Shown here piece by piece: positions 35,701 through 39,439 of a stretch of DNA of 39,439 nucleotides (within the stretch, counting starts at the first letter, position 1; each line of letters begins with the position of its first letter). Origin of the DNA: Smittium culicis (Eukaryota; Kickxellomycota; Harpellomycetes; Harpellales; Legeriomycetaceae); NCBI GenBank assembly GCA_001970855.1, contig LSSN01002598.1, positions 1-39,439 of the forward strand. Direction: 5' to 3'. The position numbers were made by a program, and so were the translations under genes. Below the pieces are notes generated by a model that worked only from the letters and a program-made list of their open reading frames with translations, was not told the DNA's origin and searched no databases.

Positions 35701-37801
35701 AATCCTAGTACGAAAAATTCAACTTTTAAAACTTAACAAAATATAATCCCAAATAAATTATTTATTCATGTCCATAAATAAGGTGATTATCTTATTTAAT
35801 TAATGGTTAATGATTGTTTAAGTGTGGATATATAAATACTTGCAAATGAATTATCAGCTAGATAAATTTTCCTAAGATAAATAGAATAATTTTAAAGAAC
35901 TAAATTTTAAATTTGAATTAATTTAGCTTTATTAGAATCTTTTTTAAAAGAGATTACGTTTATGAGCGATTTTTTTTGAATTTATAAACAATAATTTATA
36001 AGAGCAATACATAATTGCATATTTTCTCACTATATCCTTAAAATGATTCAATATTTAATCTTTGAATATATTAAAATAAAATGTCTATTATTCTTATGAA
36101 CGAATTTTGGTATGATGGTTATTGCTTAACCTGGTTTTATAATATATATATATTGAAAAATATATTACCTGAAAATAAAATAATAAGGTTTTAAATAGCT
36201 TTTGTTGAAATTAGTATTTTTTGTAAAATTAGTTATGAAGCACAATTATAATAGTGTATTATTGGAAATATAAACCATGCTCGATTCAATTAATTTATTC
36301 ATTAATCTAATTGATTTTCCTCTATATGATTTCATTCGAGTTTTCAATAGTGGTTTCATTTGCTTGTTAGCATCTAATTAATTTATTTGTGTTAACTAAA
36401 TAACAGGAATTTATCAGGCTTCATTAACTATAAAATTTTTATACTTTACTACATCAGCGTTATTTTTTGTTCTTCATTAAAAAAATTTAGGGCTTTCAAT
36501 TACTTATTTTATAAAAAAAATGCATAAAACCCAGATATTTTGTTTTTCTGGTTTCAATTTAGCGAAAAATTTAAGAGGATAAATCGATTTACAAGTAAAG
36601 GATATATTCAAATATATTTTGAGAAAAAAATATTGTGTTCAGTACTATTTTCGACAAAATAAACCAGAGCTTAATAATATAGGTATATGATCTAAAAATA
36701 AAAATTATTTTGAAAGTGCTAAATATTTATTTTATTTTTAAAGTATTCATAACTTTATGGTTTTTTTTACTGCAAGAATACGCATATTTAATCGAATACT
36801 AATTAAAATCAAGATATGCATACATATATAAAATTTTTCTATTGGAAAAATTATAATTATATTTTTACCTATTTCAAATCTGTGTACACATATACTTTAA
36901 TTTTGATTCTTTACAGTATTTATCATAATAATATCAATTAAATCTATAATAGAGATTTAAATTTATTTAATTGTAATTTATAATCTAACGCTTAAAATTT
37001 TACGAAATAGTAACTAATATAAATAATTATTCAATTTAAAGTGCAAAACATATTATAGTCATGTGTTTAAGAGCTTAGAAAAATACAATAGCTACTAACA
37101 TTCCCACGCTTAAATTGTTTAAAAGTTTAATGTGTAGTAAAATTAAACAGAAATTATGATAAATTCCCCAATTAACCGAGTACGCAAAGTATAAAAATTA
37201 ATCCTATAGTTTTATGCGGATAATAACACTAAGAATACTTTTATTACTGAATTCTATATATAACCAAGTTCATGCGTTCTACAGCTATATTAGTAATTTT
37301 TACCAAAAAAAAAGTAATGGTTATTCTAATTGCTATCTTATTCTTTCACTAAATTAAATTTTATATAGTATAAATAAGTAATTTTATGAGGTTTTGAAAA
37401 AATTTATATAAATATTTCGCTCATCAAAAAAAAAAAACATACAAATAGAGAGTAATTAAATAAATTTTTTTTAGAGGATGTAATAGATTGATACTGCGAG
37501 TAAAATTGTTTCCAAAAATTTCTATGGCTATTATCAAAATTGTTACTAAATTCTTCAAAATTGGGTTAAATATTAATACTATTTAGAGACGAATTATTGG
37601 CAGATCGAAAGTTTTAAATTAGCTTATAATAAAATATTGGCCAATAATATTCAAAAATGAAACTATGAATCTAAAAAAAAAATTTTTTATACGTTTTTTC
37701 AAGTGCATTACTATAACTCAAAAAGGATTATAGAATTAGGCTTTAAATATTGTTTATTCGAAGTTAATTCACTTTTAAATATTAAACAAATATATTTTAT
37801 A
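29778..37801. other. 8-kb gene-free, extremely AT-rich desert
   Basis: I see no gene of 100 codons or more and no tRNA-like GC patch across 8 kb. The sequence is poly-A/T words and TTATAAT-type motifs. The few G/C-containing words include an inverted 16-mer pair (30995-31010 and 32327-32342) and a direct repeat (about 34405 and 34507). The left end contains CSC1 3' UTR sequence and the right end the YTM1 promoter. Candidate roles are a heterochromatic or centromere-like block, decayed transposon DNA, or an unrecognised non-coding RNA locus; none is proven. Confidence 0.6.
30995..32342. repeat. 16-bp inverted repeat pair bounding 1.3 kb
   Basis: AATTTTCGGTATTGAC (30995-31010) recurs in inverse orientation as GTCAATACCGAAAATT (32327-32342). 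Both copies also have a nearby TTGAC(C)ACA word on the outer side at slightly different spacing. It could be the eroded ends of a small DNA element; the interior shows no transposase. Confidence 0.4.
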
Positions 37802-39439
37802 ATGGAAAAAAATTCAAAAGCAGAGCAAGTTCAGATTCGATTAGTTTCAAAAACATCCAAATATGAGCTCCCTGACACCCCGCTTGTTGTCCCTACCGAG
37901 CTAAAAAGATTTGGTCTTTCCGAAATCGTTAATCATTTACTGAGCAATGGTATTTTTTGTTCATTCGCATACAACATAACTCACAGGAATTATCTTTCTT
38001 ACTAGCATTCAGTATAATTCAATCTGCCTATTTTATTATTTTATTTTTGAATAGATCCAATCGTACCATTCGATTTTTTGATTGAAGGAGAATTTTTAAG
38101 AACCAGCTTATATCAATACTTAACTTCAAAGAACATATCAACAGTAACAATTTTTACCATTTAATTTTTTCAACTTATGCTTTAAATTCTTATCTGTATT
38201 TTTAGGAAAATATTATTACTGTTGAATTTATTGAATCTCTAAAACCTCCTAAATCGCTATCCAATTACGATACCGATAGTTGGATTAGCTCAATTCAAAT
38301 CGCCTCACCAAAGTAAATAGTTTTTTCACATTTCTTATCTGTTTTAATTGAATTTGCTATTATGAAATTCAAAAATATTAAAATAAATCGCTTTTTTTTA
38401 CATTTCTAGCTTGATATACGTCGGTTGTTATGATTCTACGATCCAGCTATGGAATGCAAGCAACGAATTAGAAGCTAGTCTTGTAGGCCACACCGGCTCT
38501 GTGAAATCAATAATTTCTTTAAATAATAGTTCTGAGTCTTCAAGTGGTAGTAAAGCTAACAATGTAGAGTTGCTATCAGCTGGTATAGATCAAACTACCA
38601 TAGGTTGGATTAAATCAAATTCCTCTTCTGATTCTTCATTGGAGATTGGTTATGTTTCATACGGACATAAAGCTTGCGTTAATGGAATAGCAGTCAGCCC
38701 TGATAACAGCCATTTTATAACATGTTCTACTGACTCGACGCTTAAATTATATGATACTGAGATTCCAACTGAAGATAGTCAAAGAGAAATAATGGAAAAT
38801 GGTATTGAAGGATTACCAACTGTTTCAAAACTCCTATCTGAAAAGCTAACTAAGAAATCTAAAAAATCCAAGTCTGCGTCAAGCCCATCTAACTTGATAA
38901 AGGTATTTTATTATAAATCACTACAATACCTTATTATTGGGATCTTTTTTTTTTTTTTAGCTTTTCATTTTTTAAAAAAATGAAAGCGATTAATTGTATT
39001 ATGTCAGTAGCATACATTTTAGGATCTTTAATTATTAACAGATCTATTACATTTTGTCCCAACATATAAAAAATTTCAAAAACTATATAAATTTTATTTG
39101 TGTTAAAAACTTTGGATTTCATCTATTTAGGTACCTAAATCCACCTTTACTGGCCACATAGGCTCTATCACCAGCGTAGCTATTAATAGCTCTTCAAAAA
39201 ACACTTTTTACTCTGGTGGTTTCGATCAATCATTAAGATCTTGGGACGCTGTAACTTCAGATAACGTGAGTACAAAGGTTTGCGACCAGGCTTTCCTATC
39301 AGTAGACTACTCAGCTTTATCAGGACTGATAGTTAGTGGCCATACTGATAAATTTGTGCGAATTTGGGATCCTCGAATTGATGGTAAAAAAATTTTATCC
39401 TATTTTTTATACGAAATTTCTAATTCATATTAAAAATTA
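37802..39439 (+). CDS. YTM1: Ribosome biogenesis WD-repeat protein Ytm1 (WDR12), 3' truncated by window end
   Basis: Five exons are visible (37802-37949, 38055-38143, 38206-38312, 38410-38902, 39131-39383), giving 363 residues; a donor G^GTAAAA follows and the gene continues beyond the window. Seen: the N-terminal NLE domain (VQIRLVSKTSKYELPDTP, LKRFGLSEIVNHLL, then PFDFLIEGEFLRTSL at about 54-68, VEFIESLKPP), followed by WD repeats (IYVGCYDSTIQLWNA, VGHTGSVKSI, HFITCSTDSTLKLYD, FTGHIGSITSVAI, FYSGGFDQSLRSWDA, VSGHTDKFVRIWDPR). Known: Ytm1 forms the Nop7-Erb1-Ytm1 complex in 60S assembly, and its NLE domain is pulled by the AAA ATPase Rea1 through a conserved acidic residue; the IEGE acidic residues are present. 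ATG 37802 is chosen because the frame's extension upstream lacks family similarity. Confidence 0.93.
37950..39130 (+). other. Four internal introns of YTM1 (37950-38054, 38144-38205, 38313-38409, 38903-39130)
   Basis: Lengths are 105, 62, 97 and 228 bp. Donors are GTATTT, GTAACA, GTAAAT and GTATTT; acceptors are TGAATAG, TTTTTAG, TTTCTAG and TATTTAG. The rejoined peptides (LLSN-DPIVPFDF, NIST-ENIITVEF, ASPN-LIYVGC, NLIK-VPKSTFTGH) match the family order. The 62-bp intron is the shortest in the window. Confidence 0.85.

Overview
The window looks like nuclear DNA of a fungus: very AT-rich, with intron-split genes (mostly 60-230 bp introns, GT...AG, often ending TTTAG or ATAG), long AT-rich spacers and several fungal families (DBP2, a CSC1/PHM7-type channel, MPO1, a secreted protein with a CBM19-like module). 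I saw no bacterial, phage, CRISPR, tRNA or rRNA signal. Extreme AT-richness, a divergent F-box/ankyrin gene and a small secreted chitin-binding protein would suit an early-diverging lineage such as Kickxellomycotina/Harpellales, but that placement is a guess.

Layout. 1-1.4 kb: AT-rich flank. 1.4-3.8 kb (-): a 767-aa F-box-like/ankyrin protein, obtained by joining two open frames across a 77-bp intron. 5.4-7.9 kb (+): a DBP2-type DEAD-box RNA helicase with a 653-bp intron between helicase motifs V and VI; the intron carries a 21-bp-stem hairpin. 7.9-10.7 kb: non-coding, with relic-like patches and a C15 tract. 10.7-11.7 kb (+): a secreted acidic protein with a C-terminal CBM19-like module, TATA box and a probable 5'-UTR intron. 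11.7-13.7 kb: non-coding with a purine-rich top strand. 13.7-18.0 kb (+): three co-oriented housekeeping genes, MPO1, TSR3 (4 exons) and RRP4 (3 exons), with patches of GC-rich third codon positions. 18.5-22.1 kb (-): a 1093-aa disordered orphan protein in 3 exons, tail-to-tail with RRP4. 22.1-25.9 kb: AT-rich spacer with one doubtful 82-aa frame. 25.9-29.8 kb (+): a CSC1/OSCA-family channel in 5 exons with a long Ser/Asn-rich tail. 29.8-37.8 kb: an 8-kb gene-free AT-rich desert. 37.8 kb to the end (+): the first five exons of YTM1, cut by the window edge.

Functional themes. Ribosome and RNA metabolism dominate: DBP2 (RNP remodelling), TSR3 (18S rRNA acp modification), RRP4 (exosome cap) and YTM1 (60S assembly). 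MPO1 (ER fatty-acid alpha-oxidation) and the CSC1 channel are membrane functions. These are separately transcribed eukaryotic genes, not an operon.

I reconstructed the exon structures by eye from reading frame, splice-site bases and family conservation. All junctions keep frame. The junction in the CBM19 gene is the least certain. The most promising second-look items are the DBP2 intron with its hairpin, the GC3 islands inside TSR3 and RRP4, the 1093-aa orphan, and the strand-asymmetric spacer at 11.9-13.5 kb.
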